Assembly: GCF_019061125.1 (NCBI RefSeq)
Contig: NZ_JAHQYI010000001.1
Span: 1-64,000, forward strand
Length of the DNA stretch: 64,000 bases
Direction of reading: 5' to 3'
DNA from: Microbacterium sp. NC79
GTDB lineage: Bacteria; Actinomycetota; Actinomycetes; Actinomycetales; Microbacteriaceae
The notes under the pieces were generated by a model. The model worked only from the letters and a program-made list of their open reading frames with translations, was not told where the DNA came from and did no database searches. Position numbers and translations under genes: made by a program. This document shows positions 8,624 through 16,167 of this stretch, one piece after another. Numbering within the stretch: position 1 is the stretch's first letter; every line of letters begins with the position of its first letter.

Positions 8624-8653
8624 CAAAACCGTCACCTTCGGGTGGCGGTTTTG
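8624..8653 (+). terminator. Rho-independent terminator
   Basis: A 13-bp stem (8624-8636 with 8641-8653, one G-U pair) with a TTCG loop, whose 3' arm ends GGTTTTG. It lies just after the stop codon of the 8073 gene and 10 nt before the convergent pseudogene end, so it may serve both strands. Confidence 0.88.
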
Positions 8654-8662
8654 TCGTTAACG

Positions 8663-9701
8663 CTACAAACCGAAAACCCCGCCGGTATCGATGGCCATCA
8701 TCACAAGGCCAAACAGCGCATAGGCGAAAAGAATCGGAACCACCAACCACAGCCACCACGGATACCGCGCCTTCAGGCGGCGTCGCTCGTACGCGACGAA
8801 GCGACGGTCGGGCGCGAGGGAACTCTCGACTGTCGAAGCGCCACGCGATTCGCGCCAACGCTCCCACTGATCGAGCTTCTCCCCCAGCGCGTTGATCGTG
8901 GTTCCGACGGCCTGCCAGCGTTCCGGATCAGCCTCCAACGAGCGCTTCGGTGAGTACAGATAGATCTCGTCGTCGATGATCTCGACGTCCCAATCGTTCG
9001 GGCAGTACAGCGAACGTCTCATTGAAGTCGCCCTCGAGGCGCAGCTGTTGTTCGCGATCGAACTGTGCGCCGAGCCGGCCGTTCAAACCGAGGCCATCGT
9101 TGCTCTTTGCGTCGAGCACGATGTGCGGCAAGCGCCGATTGAGGCTCAGCGTCACGAAGTCGGTCATCGTGACCGAGCGGTTCTTGCCGGCACCAGTCTC
9201 CACCCGCAGCGTGCCGACCATGAGGTTGCGCGCACCCGGTGCCGCAATGACATTGAGGGCATCGAGGCGCCCCGGAACCGTGAATTTCGTACCCGAGCGC
9301 AGGCCCTCAGCCCGAACCAGCGGATGAAACTGCAGCCCGTTCGCCTCAGCAAACGGGCGTAGGCGATACCAGCGCCGCGCGGCTTGGCGCCGCAAAACCC
9401 ACACGCCGAGGGCGATCACCCCGGGGATGCCGAGAATGGCGAGCGCCACCAGTCCGCCGAGCGCCCAGTTGGGCTCATCGTCCATCATCACGACGCCGAG
9501 CACGATGCCCAGAGAGCTCGCGATCAGCGCTGATCCGGCATGCAGAACGTGACGCCAACCCGCACCCGGCAATACCCCGCGCGGCACGGTGCGCTTCGCC
9601 ACCGTCGCGTACGCCCGCACATCACGCCGGTTCAGCCGCGCCGTCAGCGGTGTCGTATCAAACGGAATCTTCAACAACCCCACGATTACCGCCTGCCCCA
9701 C
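8663..9701 (-). pseudogene. Membrane protein gene of unknown function, apparently split by a frameshift
   Basis: Two overlapping minus-strand frames look like halves of one protein. The first (9701 to 8928) has two helices (about residues 50-100) and runs to LEGDFNETFAV near 9015, then turns into an Arg-rich non-native tail. The second (9022 to 8663) continues with LYCPNDWDVEIIDDEIYLYS and ends with a membrane helix. In the related actinobacterial proteins I recall, GDF..xF.LYCP is one continuous motif, and about 25 residues normally separate it from DVEI. Loss of two bases at a TTCTCG-like site would explain the split. A coupled small gene starting at ATG 9022 is the alternative. The upstream start is GTG 9701 without a clear ribosome site. 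Confidence 0.6.
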
Positions 9702-9750
9702 ACGCTACTCAAGTTCCGCTCCGTGCACCTTCCCATGGCTCCGGATAGCC

Positions 9751-9833
9751 GTCACGAGAGGAGGTAGGTAACGCGAGAGGAGGTGATTTCTCGCATAATC
9801 ACTTCCCCCGGCGACAGATACCTCCCCCGTGAC
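9751..9833. repeat. 83-bp imperfect palindromic intergenic element, copy A
   Basis: The left arm (9751-9788) holds two tandem copies of a CGAGAGGAGGT unit with 19-nt period. The right arm (9797-9833) is pyrimidine-rich and pairs with it imperfectly, with the perfect core GTGATT / AATCAC around tctcgcat. The core aligns with copy B at 11811-11893 as GATTTnnCGCATnATCnC. It lies in the 332-nt gap upstream of rpsF and is followed by GGAACC motifs. Confidence 0.65.
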
Positions 9834-9844
9834 ACAAACCCCGT

Positions 9845-9885
9845 GGTTCCGTCCCCGAAAACACCAAAAAATGGTTCCGGAACCA
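9845..9885. repeat. GGAACC motif cluster with a 14-bp palindrome
   Basis: GGTTCC at 9845 is followed by the perfect palindrome TGGTTCCGGAACCA at 9872-9885, upstream of the rpsF promoter. The identical 14-mer recurs at 48026-48039 and 62281-62294, and a near copy starts at 11898. Confidence 0.7.
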
Positions 9886-9923
9886 GGGGGCTGTGACCGG
9901 GGGAAAGTTGCGCCCGCAGAGTT

Positions 9924-9932
9924 TGCTAGACT
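9924..9932 (+). promoter_or_regulatory. Probable extended -10 promoter of the rpsF operon
   Basis: TGCTAGACT is an extended -10 element (TGn plus TAGACT, 9927-9932), about 100 nt before the rpsF GTG. I see no good -35 hexamer. The leader between it and rpsF contains a GGGCA/TGCCC hairpin and could host autoregulation by S6:S18, which is known in other bacteria but not shown here. Confidence 0.5.
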
Positions 9933-10033
9933 GTACAGGTTGTCTGGGCAGACTTATGCCCGGGCACGTGCAACACACCCTCCTGCTGTGGGGAAAGTCC
10001 TCACAGCCGTTCAAGTCCGAAGGAGGTGGGACA

Positions 10034-10405
10034 GTGACGCACCAGTACGAACTCATGGTGATCCTTCACCCGGAGATCGACGAGCGCACGGTAGCCCCCA
10101 ATCTCGACAAGTTCCTCAAGGTCATCACCGAAGCCGGTGGCACCATTGAGAAGGTCGACATTTGGGGCAAGCGCCGTTTTGCTTACGAAATCCAGAAGAA
10201 GAACGAGGGCATCTACGCCGTCGTTAACTTCACCGCTACGAGCGAAGCAACCAACGAGCTCGACCGCCAGCTGAAGCTGAGCGAACTCATCATGCGCACG
10301 AAGGTTCTGCGCGCTGAAGAGGCAATTGCTCTCGTTGCTGCCGAGGCTAAGCGCGCCGAAGAGAAGGCCGCTCGCAAGCCCAAGGCCGCTAAGAAGGACG
10401 CGTAA
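10034..10405 (+). CDS. rpsF: 30S ribosomal protein S6
   Basis: Small-subunit protein S6, which binds 16S rRNA together with S18; 123 residues. The hallmark start [19 protein letters not shown] and core [17 protein letters not shown] segment (here [16 protein letters not shown]) are clear, and the C-terminus is a Lys/Ala-rich tail typical of Actinobacteria. GTG 10034 is chosen over the longer frame because AAGGAGGTGGG lies just upstream and the extra N-terminus is not conserved. It is first in rpsF-ssb-rpsR-rplI; ssb starts 5 nt after its stop. No GGAACC motif occurs in this operon. Confidence 0.97.
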   Translation: MTHQYELMVILHPEIDERTVAPNLDKFLKVITEAGGTIEKVDIWGKRRFAYEIQKKNEGIYAVVNFTATSEATNELDRQLKLSELIMRTKVLRAEEAIALVAAEAKRAEEKAARKPKAAKKDA

Positions 10406-10410
10406 CGACG

Positions 10411-10917
10411 ATGGCCGGCGAAACCGTCATCACCGTCGTGGGCAACCTCACGGCAGACCCCGAGCTGCGTTACACGCAGAACGGCCTGCCCGTGGCAAAC
10501 TTCACGATCGCCTCAACTCCGCGTACTTTCGATCGCCAGGCGAACGAATGGAAGGACGGCGATGCGCTGTTCCTGCGTGCGAGTGTATGGCGTGAATTCG
10601 CCGAGCACGTCGCTGGATCGCTGACGAAGGGCATGCGCGTTATCGCGTCAGGCCGCCTGCGTCAGCGTTCGTACCAGGACAAAGAAGGCAACAACCGCAC
10701 CGCAATTGAGCTTGAGGTCGATGAAATCGGCCCCTCGCTGCGCTACGCAACGGCACAGGTAACTCGTGCTGCCAGCGGCGGCGCAGGCGGCGGATCCAAC
10801 TTCGGCGGCGGCGCACCCCGTCAGCAGGTTGCAGAGGAGCCGTGGGCAACCCCGGGCTCTGCAGGAGCTGACGCGTGGAGCGCACCTGGCGCTTACGGCG
10901 ACGACACCCCGTTCTGA
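10411..10917 (+). CDS. ssb: Single-stranded DNA-binding protein
   Basis: Coats single-stranded DNA in replication, repair and recombination; 168 residues. The OB fold occupies residues 1-115 ([20 protein letters not shown]... [13 protein letters not shown]... [12 protein letters not shown]). A Gly-rich linker follows, then the conserved acidic C-terminal tip DDTPF that recruits partner proteins. Its position between rpsF and rpsR is the standard arrangement and ties it to chromosome replication. Length and motifs indicate an intact housekeeping SSB. Confidence 0.97.
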   Translation: MAGETVITVVGNLTADPELRYTQNGLPVANFTIASTPRTFDRQANEWKDGDALFLRASVWREFAEHVAGSLTKGMRVIASGRLRQRSYQDKEGNNRTAIELEVDEIGPSLRYATAQVTRAASGGAGGGSNFGGGAPRQQVAEEPWATPGSAGADAWSAPGAYGDDTPF

Positions 10918-10958
10918 TCTACGCGATCATCACAAACGTTTACTGACAAAGGATAACC

Positions 10959-11213
10959 ATGGCTGGAAAGTCAAGCGGCGATCGCCGCAAGCCGCGGAAG
11001 GGCGCTAAGAACGCCGCTCCCGCGAAGGCAATCCGCGTTGGCGTCATTGACTACAAGGACGTCGCAACGCTTCGCAAATTCATCTCGGAGCGCGGGAAGA
11101 TCCGCGCCCGTCGTATCACCGGCGTTTCGGTACAGGAGCAGCGTCTGATCGCCAAGGCAATCAAGAACGCACGCGAAATGGCGCTCCTGCCTTACGCTGG
11201 CGCTGGCCGGTAA
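10959..11213 (+). CDS. rpsR: 30S ribosomal protein S18
   Basis: Small-subunit protein S18, 84 residues, partner of S6 on the platform of the 30S subunit. The segment [19 protein letters not shown] followed by RARRITGVS and [19 protein letters not shown] is diagnostic. The N-terminal tail is Lys/Arg-rich. ATG 10959 follows AAAGGA with a short spacer. It lies 41 nt after ssb and 11 nt before rplI. No zinc-binding cysteines are present, so this is a C-minus S18. Confidence 0.97.
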   Translation: MAGKSSGDRRKPRKGAKNAAPAKAIRVGVIDYKDVATLRKFISERGKIRARRITGVSVQEQRLIAKAIKNAREMALLPYAGAGR

Positions 11214-11224
11214 GGGGTACGACA

Positions 11225-11677
11225 ATGGCAAAGCTGATTCTGACGCATGAAGTCACCGGGCTCGGAAGCGCCGGCGACGTAATCGAGGTTAAGGACGGGT
11301 TCGCTCGTAACTACCTCGTTCCCCAGGGCTTCGCCGTGGCATGGACCAAGGGTGGCGAGAAGCAGGTCACGTCGATCCGTGCCGCTCGTGACGCTCGTGC
11401 AATCCACAGCCACGAAGAGGCCGTCGCACTGAAGAACGGTCTTGAGGGCACGAAGGTTCGCCTCACCGTCAAGACGGGTGGCGAAGGCCGCCTCTTCGGT
11501 TCGGTCAAGCCCGCCGATGTTGCTGACGCAGTCAAGGCTGCTGGTCTCGGCGACCTCGACAAGCGCAAGATCACCATCCCGACGCCCATCAAGGTCGTCG
11601 GCGAGCACACTGCAGTCGTTCGCCTGCAGGACGAGCTCTCGGCAACGATCAAGCTCCAGGTCATCGCAGCCAAGTAA
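11225..11677 (+). CDS. rplI: 50S ribosomal protein L9
   Basis: Large-subunit protein L9, 150 residues, near the base of the L1 stalk. The N-terminal domain carries the signature [23 protein letters not shown]. It is followed by the long connecting helix (about 45-75) and the C-terminal rRNA-binding domain ([16 protein letters not shown]... [19 protein letters not shown]). Last gene of the operon, with a strong terminator 19 nt downstream. Confidence 0.97.
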   Translation: MAKLILTHEVTGLGSAGDVIEVKDGFARNYLVPQGFAVAWTKGGEKQVTSIRAARDARAIHSHEEAVALKNGLEGTKVRLTVKTGGEGRLFGSVKPADVADAVKAAGLGDLDKRKITIPTPIKVVGEHTAVVRLQDELSATIKLQVIAAK

Positions 11678-11695
11678 GGCTCGATGATTGGCTGA

Positions 11696-11725
11696 GGCCG
11701 CTCTCCTTCGGGAGGGCGGCCTTTT
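11696..11725 (+). terminator. Rho-independent terminator of the rpsF operon
   Basis: An 11-bp stem (11696-11706 with 11711-11721, one G-U pair), TTCG loop, then TTTTGCTTT. It follows rplI. Confidence 0.94.
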
Positions 11726-11740
11726 GCTTTGCCCCGGGAG

Positions 11741-11786
11741 GGGTTTGGGTTTGCGGTGGGCTTGGGCTTGGGTTTGGTTTGGGCTT
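11741..11786 (+). repeat. G/T-rich degenerate hexamer repeat
   Basis: About 46 nt of GGGTTT/GGGCTT units just after the rplI terminator. It opens the 464-nt gap 11722-12185, which holds no convincing gene but contains repeat copy B, GGAACC motifs and several TCGCGA-centred inverted repeats (12008-12095). Confidence 0.6.
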
Positions 11787-11810
11787 GTGACCGCTGTCGG
11801 CGAGGTGGCT

Positions 11811-11893
11811 GACGCGAGGGAAGGTAATTGACGTGGTGGGAGGAGATTTTGCGCATCATCGCCGCCTGCGGTGTCACTTTCCTTCTCTCCCGG
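11811..11893. repeat. 83-bp intergenic element, copy B
   Basis: Same length and layout as copy A: two tandem purine-rich units (starting GACGCGAGGGAAGG and GACGTGGTGGGAGG), a core GATTTTGCGCATCATC matching copy A, and an inverted pyrimidine unit TTTCCTTCTCTCCCG at the right end. Immediately followed by GGTTCC at 11899 and CGGAACCAGG motifs at 11939 and 11960. Confidence 0.6.
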
Positions 11894-12185
11894 CAGTGAT
11901 GGTTCCGGAACTATGTGCCGGGTAGGCAGGAGCGCCCGCGGAACCAGGTGTACGAGAAGCGGAACCAGGTGTGAGGGTTGGCCTGCCGCCGCGGTCAACC
12001 CCTTGTCGCGAGAGCGATAGATTCACGCGACAGCCACACATTCTCGCGAAAATTCTCTGGCAGTCGCGCTGTTTTGTCGCTGTCGCGACACGAGCGCCGG
12101 CGAAACTGCGGCCTGAACCCCGCGGAACGATTGGTGTGCGAGCGGGAACCATGGGTGCGAGAAGCGGAACGATGAGCGCCGCGCG

Positions 12186-12581
12186 ATGCTGGCGAGCCTC
12201 ACGATCGATCTCCCGTCCATCGACCTCGCAGCCATCACGCCCACGCCGTTCTGGCAGAACGGTCTCGACTGGTTCGCGACGCCCGATGATGTGGTTGCTA
12301 TCCATGCAGCGCTCGCCGCGCTTTCCGACGCCGATGTTGCGGCCGCACTCACGACCAACCCGGGAGTCATCGTCGACGCTGAGGCGTGGCCCGCGGTGGC
12401 ATACAAGGGCGGATCCTCACTGGGTGTCGTGACCGGCAGCTGGCATGCGGTTGCGGCTGACGGAACCACATTGACGGTGGTCGTGATGGCGGCAGATGAC
12501 GATGCCGAAGCAGTCGCGCTCCGACAGATCGACCTGTTTTCCCTGATGACCGACATTTTCACGCTCGCGGCCAGCGAGTAA
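12186..12581 (+). CDS. Serine-hydrolase (class A beta-lactamase-like) C-terminal fragment
   Basis: A 131-residue ORF resembling only the last part of a penicillin-binding/beta-lactamase-like serine hydrolase. FATPDDVVAIHAALAAL and VAYKGGSSLGVVTGSWHAV recall the segment around the KTG/KGG motif, followed by the last strand (TLTVVVMAADD). The nucleophile SxxK and the SDN/SxN elements that must lie upstream are absent, and there is no ribosome site before ATG 12186. It is most likely a decayed 3' remnant; a small intact gene is the alternative. It begins in repeat-rich DNA between rplI and dnaB. Confidence 0.5.
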   Translation: MLASLTIDLPSIDLAAITPTPFWQNGLDWFATPDDVVAIHAALAALSDADVAAALTTNPGVIVDAEAWPAVAYKGGSSLGVVTGSWHAVAADGTTLTVVVMAADDDAEAVALRQIDLFSLMTDIFTLAASE

Positions 12582-12673
12582 CACCCGAACCCCGAATAGC
12601 CAACGCGTTAACAACCAACGACTGGCGTGCGATCGGGAAGGAAATTGTAGGGGTTCCATGGGTCGCGCGTATA

Positions 12674-12911
12674 GGGGATAACAACCACACTTTGTGAGAA
12701 TTGTCCACCGAATTGTGCACACCCGGGCGCGTCGCTCCACAACCTTAAATGTGAAGTTGAGGGGGATAGATTTGGCGCCCTGTGCACAAAAGAAACACCA
12801 GGTCAACGGATCGAAACAAAGAAACGTTAGAAAAGTTATCCCCAGTTATCCCCAGGGGTTATCAACAAAATCGCCCGAGTTCCTCCCAGGCTGTCCACAG
12901 AGTTATCCACA
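12674..12911. promoter_or_regulatory. DnaA-box cluster upstream of dnaB
   Basis: A perfect DnaA box TTATCCACA lies at 12903-12911. One- or two-mismatch boxes are at 12836-12844 and 12846-12854 (TTATCCCCA twice in tandem), 12859-12867 (TTATCAACA), 12891-12899 (CTGTCCACA), 12701-12709 (TTGTCCACC), 12713-12721 (TTGTGCACA) and inverted at 12674-12682 and 12781-12789. The stretch 12785-12840 is AT-rich for this genome. The gap 12582-13101 holds no gene. It could regulate dnaB, titrate DnaA or be a secondary initiation site; oriC itself is normally next to dnaA. Confidence 0.6.
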
Positions 12912-13101
12912 GGCTGGGAGGAGGGGCTTTTGACGGCCTGATGAACCGGGCATAGCGTGGAGGCTCAGCCCACTCACCCGTGCGCGCGTGATGCTCTCAG
13001 CGCCGCAATGTCGGAGGTTCGTGGTGGACTGCGATCCAGAGAAATCAGCGGCACTCTCTGGATCATTGCGTTGTTGTGCCGCGATGAAAGGGGAGTGCTC
13101 C

Positions 13102-14577
13102 GTGTCGATCGCAGACATCTCGGACGAGCGTATGGGCGGTCGTCGAGAGGCTGAGCGCACACCCCCGCACGACCTTCTGGCAGAACAGTCCACCCTCGGC
13201 GGCATGCTTCTGTCAAAAGACGCCGTCGCCGACGTTATTGAGTCACTTCGTGGCACCGACTTCTACGTGCCGAAGCACGAGGTCATTTACGAAGCCATCC
13301 TGTCGCTGTACTCGCACGGTGAGCCCACCGATGTCGTTGCCGTCACCGATGAACTGATCAAGACCGGCTCGCTGCAACGCGCCGGCGGTGCCGACTATCT
13401 CCACACGCTGACCTCCATTGTTCCGACGGCGGCAAACGCGGGCTATTACGCCGGTATCGTCAGCGAGCGCGCACAGCTGCGTCGATTGGTTGACGCGGGT
13501 ACCCGCATTGTTCAGCTTGGTTACCAGGGTGAGGGCGATGTCACCGAGCTCGTGAACTCTGCGCAGGCGGAGATTTACAACGTCACGGGCGCACAGACTG
13601 CCGAAGACTACGTGCAGCTTGAGGTTGCCGTTGACGCGGCTCTCGAAGAGATTGAAGCGGCCCGTGGCCGCGATGGTTCGATGACGGGCGTGCCGACCGG
13701 GTTCCGTGGGCTCGATGAGCTGACGAACGGTCTGCACGGCGGCCAGATGATCGTCGTTGCCGCCCGTCCTGCCATGGGTAAGTCGACGCTCGCGCTTGAC
13801 TTCGCGCGAGCCGCTTCTATCAAGCACAACATGCCCTCCATCTTCTTCTCGCTGGAAATGGGGCGCGCTGAGATCGCGATGCGTCTGCTGAGCGCCGAGG
13901 GTGGCATTCCGCTGCAGTCGATTCGTAAGGGGCAGCTCGACCAGCGCGACTGGACGACCGTTGCAGCCACGCGTGGCCGTATTAGCGAAGCGCCGCTGTA
14001 CATTGACGACAGCCCGAACATGTCGCTCGTTGAGATTCGCGCGAAATGCCGCCGCCTCAAGCAGCGCGAGGGCCTGCGCATGGTGATCATCGACTACCTC
14101 CAGCTCATGTCCAGCGGTAAGCGCGTCGAGTCACGTCAGCAAGAGGTGTCGGAGTTCTCGCGTGCCCTCAAGCTCCTCGCGAAGGAGCTGCAGGTTCCGG
14201 TTATCGCGCTCTCGCAGCTGAACCGTGGCCCGGAGCAGCGCCAAGACAAGAAGCCCGCGATCAGCGACCTGCGTGAATCGGGCTCGATTGAGCAGGACGC
14301 CGACATGGTGATCCTGCTGCACCGCGAAAACGCCTACGACAAAGACATTCGCCCCGGCGAAGCCGACCTGATCGTGGCCAAGCACCGTAACGGTCCGACG
14401 GCGACGATCGAGGTGGCGTTCCAGGGTCACTTCTCGCGCTTCACCGACATGGCAGGCGGCGACCCCGGCTACGGCGGGGGAGCACCCGGCGGCGCTCCGG
14501 CACCCTATGGATCCGATGCTCCGCCGCCTTACGACGCTCCACCTCCGTACGACGCCCCCCCGCCGTACGGCGCATAG
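13102..14577 (+). CDS. dnaB: Replicative DNA helicase
   Basis: Hexameric helicase that unwinds DNA ahead of the replication fork; 491 residues. The N-terminal DnaB domain (about 20-120, PPHDLLAEQSTLGGMLL) and the RecA-like ATPase (about 185-450) are complete: Walker A ARPAMGKSTLAL, Walker B MVIIDYLQLM and the arginine-rich region ending VAKHRNGPT. The C-terminus is unusual: Gly-rich and then three APPPYD/G repeats. GTG 13102 is preferred since AAAGGGGAG lies 6 nt upstream and the longer frame is not conserved. It lies downstream of the DnaA-box cluster. Confidence 0.95.
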   Translation: MSIADISDERMGGRREAERTPPHDLLAEQSTLGGMLLSKDAVADVIESLRGTDFYVPKHEVIYEAILSLYSHGEPTDVVAVTDELIKTGSLQRAGGADYLHTLTSIVPTAANAGYYAGIVSERAQLRRLVDAGTRIVQLGYQGEGDVTELVNSAQAEIYNVTGAQTAEDYVQLEVAVDAALEEIEAARGRDGSMTGVPTGFRGLDELTNGLHGGQMIVVAARPAMGKSTLALDFARAASIKHNMPSIFFSLEMGRAEIAMRLLSAEGGIPLQSIRKGQLDQRDWTTVAATRGRISEAPLYIDDSPNMSLVEIRAKCRRLKQREGLRMVIIDYLQLMSSGKRVESRQQEVSEFSRALKLLAKELQVPVIALSQLNRGPEQRQDKKPAISDLRESGSIEQDADMVILLHRENAYDKDIRPGEADLIVAKHRNGPTATIEVAFQGHFSRFTDMAGGDPGYGGGAPGGAPAPYGSDAPPPYDAPPPYDAPPPYGA

Positions 14578-14579
14578 CG

Positions 14580-14616
14580 AACTGCCCACCCCCTCGCACC
14601 GAGCGGGTGGGCAGTT
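14580..14616 (+). terminator. Probable terminator after dnaB
   Basis: A perfect 12-bp stem, AACTGCCCACCC (14580-14591) with 14605-14616, and a 13-nt loop, beginning 3 nt after the dnaB stop. There is no T tract, so efficiency is uncertain. Confidence 0.75.
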
Positions 14617-14913
14617 GCTGTTCCGGCGCCATCATGGTGCGGCCGGTTTCGGAACCGGGGGCTGCGGAACCAGGGGAGCGGGGCAGGAAGAGCCGGATCG
14701 GCCGAGAGATTAGGTGCTCGTGACGCTCACGGCCTAAGGTATAGCCGGACGATTGGCCCGAAAGAGCCGGAGGTGATGCACGATGTGTGGTGATAGTCCG
14801 CGCGCCATTGCATCGCCGGAGAGCGTCTGAACTCATCTCCGCGAGCAATGGCTGGTTATGGCAATTCTCGCGGCGCTCATCGCGTCGCATGCGAGCGAAT
14901 CTCGAGGTGAGAC
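14617..14913 (+). promoter_or_regulatory. Structured leader region upstream of corA
   Basis: This 297-nt gap carries GGAACC motifs (14653, 14668) and a possible -10 TATAGC (14740-14745). It then has a strong ribosome site GGAGG (14769-14773) in front of a short ORF and a 7-bp inverted repeat CCGCGAG (14839-14845) / CTCGCGG further on. A GAGGTGA site serves corA. The layout resembles an attenuation or leader-peptide control region for a magnesium transporter. I could not match it to the M-box riboswitch. Confidence 0.4.
14783..14830 (+). CDS. Possible 15-residue leader peptide upstream of corA
   Basis: ATG 14783 lies 9 nt after GGAGG and encodes MCGDSPRAIASPESV before TGA 14828. A second, even shorter ORF (ATG 14776, MHDVW) overlaps it with a tighter spacing. 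The ribosome site is much better than chance and there is no other gene for it to serve. Existence of the peptide is inference. Confidence 0.3.
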   Translation: MCGDSPRAIASPESV

Positions 14914-15933
14914 ATGATGACACTGATCGACAATGCGGTTTATGTAAACGGGCAACGCACGGCTAACCCTGCCGATCTCGACCAAACCTTCGATCTGATG
15001 CGTGAACGTCAGGGCATGGCATGGATTGGGCTGTACCGGCCGGATAACGACGAGATTCGACGCCTTTCGGCCGAATTCTCACTGCACGCCCTCGCCGTGG
15101 AAGACGCTCTGGCGGGGCATCAGCGCGCCAAGCTTGAGCGATACGGCGACACGCAGTTCGTTGTTCTTCGCCCGGCGCGCTATCTCGATGATGTGGAAGA
15201 GGTCGAATTCGGCGAGTTGCACGTTTTCGTTGGGCCGGACTTCGTCGTCACGATCCGTCACGCCGAATCGCCCAACCTCGCCCGGGTGCGCAAGCGCCTG
15301 GAAGGAACCCCGGAGCTGCTTGCGATGGGGCCAGCCGCCGTGCTGTACGCCATTCTCGACGAGGTCGTTGACGAGTACGCCCCGGTGATCGCTGGGCTCG
15401 AAAACGACATCGACGAAATCGAAGACGAGCTATTTGCTGGTGATGAGAACGTCTCATTGCGCATCTACAAGCTGTTGCGCGAGGTCATCAACTTTCAGCG
15501 TGCCACCCAGCCGCTTGTGCTCATTCTCGAGAACCTGCTGCGTGGTTCCGAGCTCTATCAAGAACGTGTTGAACTGCAGCGATCCTTGCGTGACGTGCTC
15601 GACCACGTGCTGCGCATTGTGGAGCGTGCCGACGCGTTTCGCGCGATCCTCGAAAACGGTCTGACCGTGCAGGCGGCGCTTGTCGCGCAGCGGCAGAACG
15701 AGGAAATGAAGCGCCTCACCGAGCACAGCGTTGCGCAGGCCGAAGACATGAAACGCATCTCGTCGTGGGCTGCCATTCTGTTCGCCCCGACGCTCATCGG
15801 CGGCATTTACGGCATGAACTTTGACGAGATGCCTGAGCTGCACTGGGCCTGGGGCTATCCGTTTGCGATCGGCCTGATGGCGGCGCTCGGCGTCGGCCTG
15901 TACGTCGTATTCAAGAAGAAACGCTGGCTGTAG
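14914..15933 (+). CDS. corA: CorA-family magnesium/cobalt transporter
   Basis: Membrane channel for Mg2+ (and Co2+), 339 residues. A large cytoplasmic funnel domain (1-270) is followed by two C-terminal helices (about 280-300 and 315-333). The signature GMN that gates the pore is present in YGMNFDEMPELHW, and the basic C-terminus KKKRWL is typical. ATG 14914 follows GAGG with a 6-nt spacer; ATG 14917 is an alternative. Expression may be controlled by the structured leader upstream. The gap after it (15934-16167) is filled with repeats. Confidence 0.93.
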   Translation: MMTLIDNAVYVNGQRTANPADLDQTFDLMRERQGMAWIGLYRPDNDEIRRLSAEFSLHALAVEDALAGHQRAKLERYGDTQFVVLRPARYLDDVEEVEFGELHVFVGPDFVVTIRHAESPNLARVRKRLEGTPELLAMGPAAVLYAILDEVVDEYAPVIAGLENDIDEIEDELFAGDENVSLRIYKLLREVINFQRATQPLVLILENLLRGSELYQERVELQRSLRDVLDHVLRIVERADAFRAILENGLTVQAALVAQRQNEEMKRLTEHSVAQAEDMKRISSWAAILFAPTLIGGIYGMNFDEMPELHWAWGYPFAIGLMAALGVGLYVVFKKKRWL

Positions 15934-15934
15934 C

Positions 15935-16017
15935 GACGTCGCGAGAGAAGGAAATCGACGCGAGAGAAGGAAACGCGGCGGATATCTTCCTTCTGCCGCG
16001 GCATTCTCCTTCTGCCG
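15935..16017. repeat. 83-bp intergenic element, copy C (divergent)
   Basis: Two tandem GCGAGAGAAGGAAA units (15941-15954 and 15960-15973, period 19) face two inverted units CTTCCTTCTGCCG (15986-15998) and TCTCCTTCTGCCG (16005-16017). Same overall size and tandem-then-inverted design as copies A and B, with weaker similarity in the core. It begins right after the corA stop. Confidence 0.55.
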
Positions 16018-16110
16018 GAACCACGGGGCGGCGTGTGGGGGCACCGGAACCACGGGGCGGCGTGTGGGGGCACCGGAACCACGGGGCGGCCTGCGGGGAG
16101 CCGGAACCGC
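16015..16110 (+). repeat. 29-bp tandem repeat carrying GGAACC
   Basis: Units of the form CCGGAACCACGGGGCGGCG plus a variable GT/G-rich end start at 16015, 16044 and 16073 (29, 29 and 28 bp), with a fourth partial unit at 16101. The first two are nearly identical. It lies between the convergent corA and thrC. Confidence 0.85.
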
Positions 16111-16125
16111 TGGAATCAACAAGCA

Positions 16126-16153
16126 TGGCCCGCTCTTGATCAAGAGCGGGCCA
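16126..16153 (-). terminator. Perfect 28-bp palindrome, terminator of thrC (possibly bidirectional)
   Basis: TGGCCCGCTCTTGA (16126-16139) is followed directly by its exact reverse complement (16140-16153). It lies 14 nt after the thrC stop and between convergent genes. The T tract is poor. Confidence 0.75.
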
Positions 16154-16167
16154 CACGCTGCCCGGTG

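Noticed and set aside
8928..9022. Programmed ribosomal frameshift joining the two frames
   Set aside because: There is no slippery heptamer or downstream stem at the junction, and a stretch normally present in the family also appears missing, so decay or error is more likely.
12582..13101. Chromosomal origin oriC
   Set aside because: DnaA boxes are present, but dnaA and dnaN are not adjacent and no origin evidence such as skew can be seen in the window.
14697..14913. M-box (ykoK) magnesium riboswitch upstream of corA
   Set aside because: A GATTAGGTG segment resembles part of the consensus, but the later conserved blocks and stems could not be found. I list only a candidate leader.
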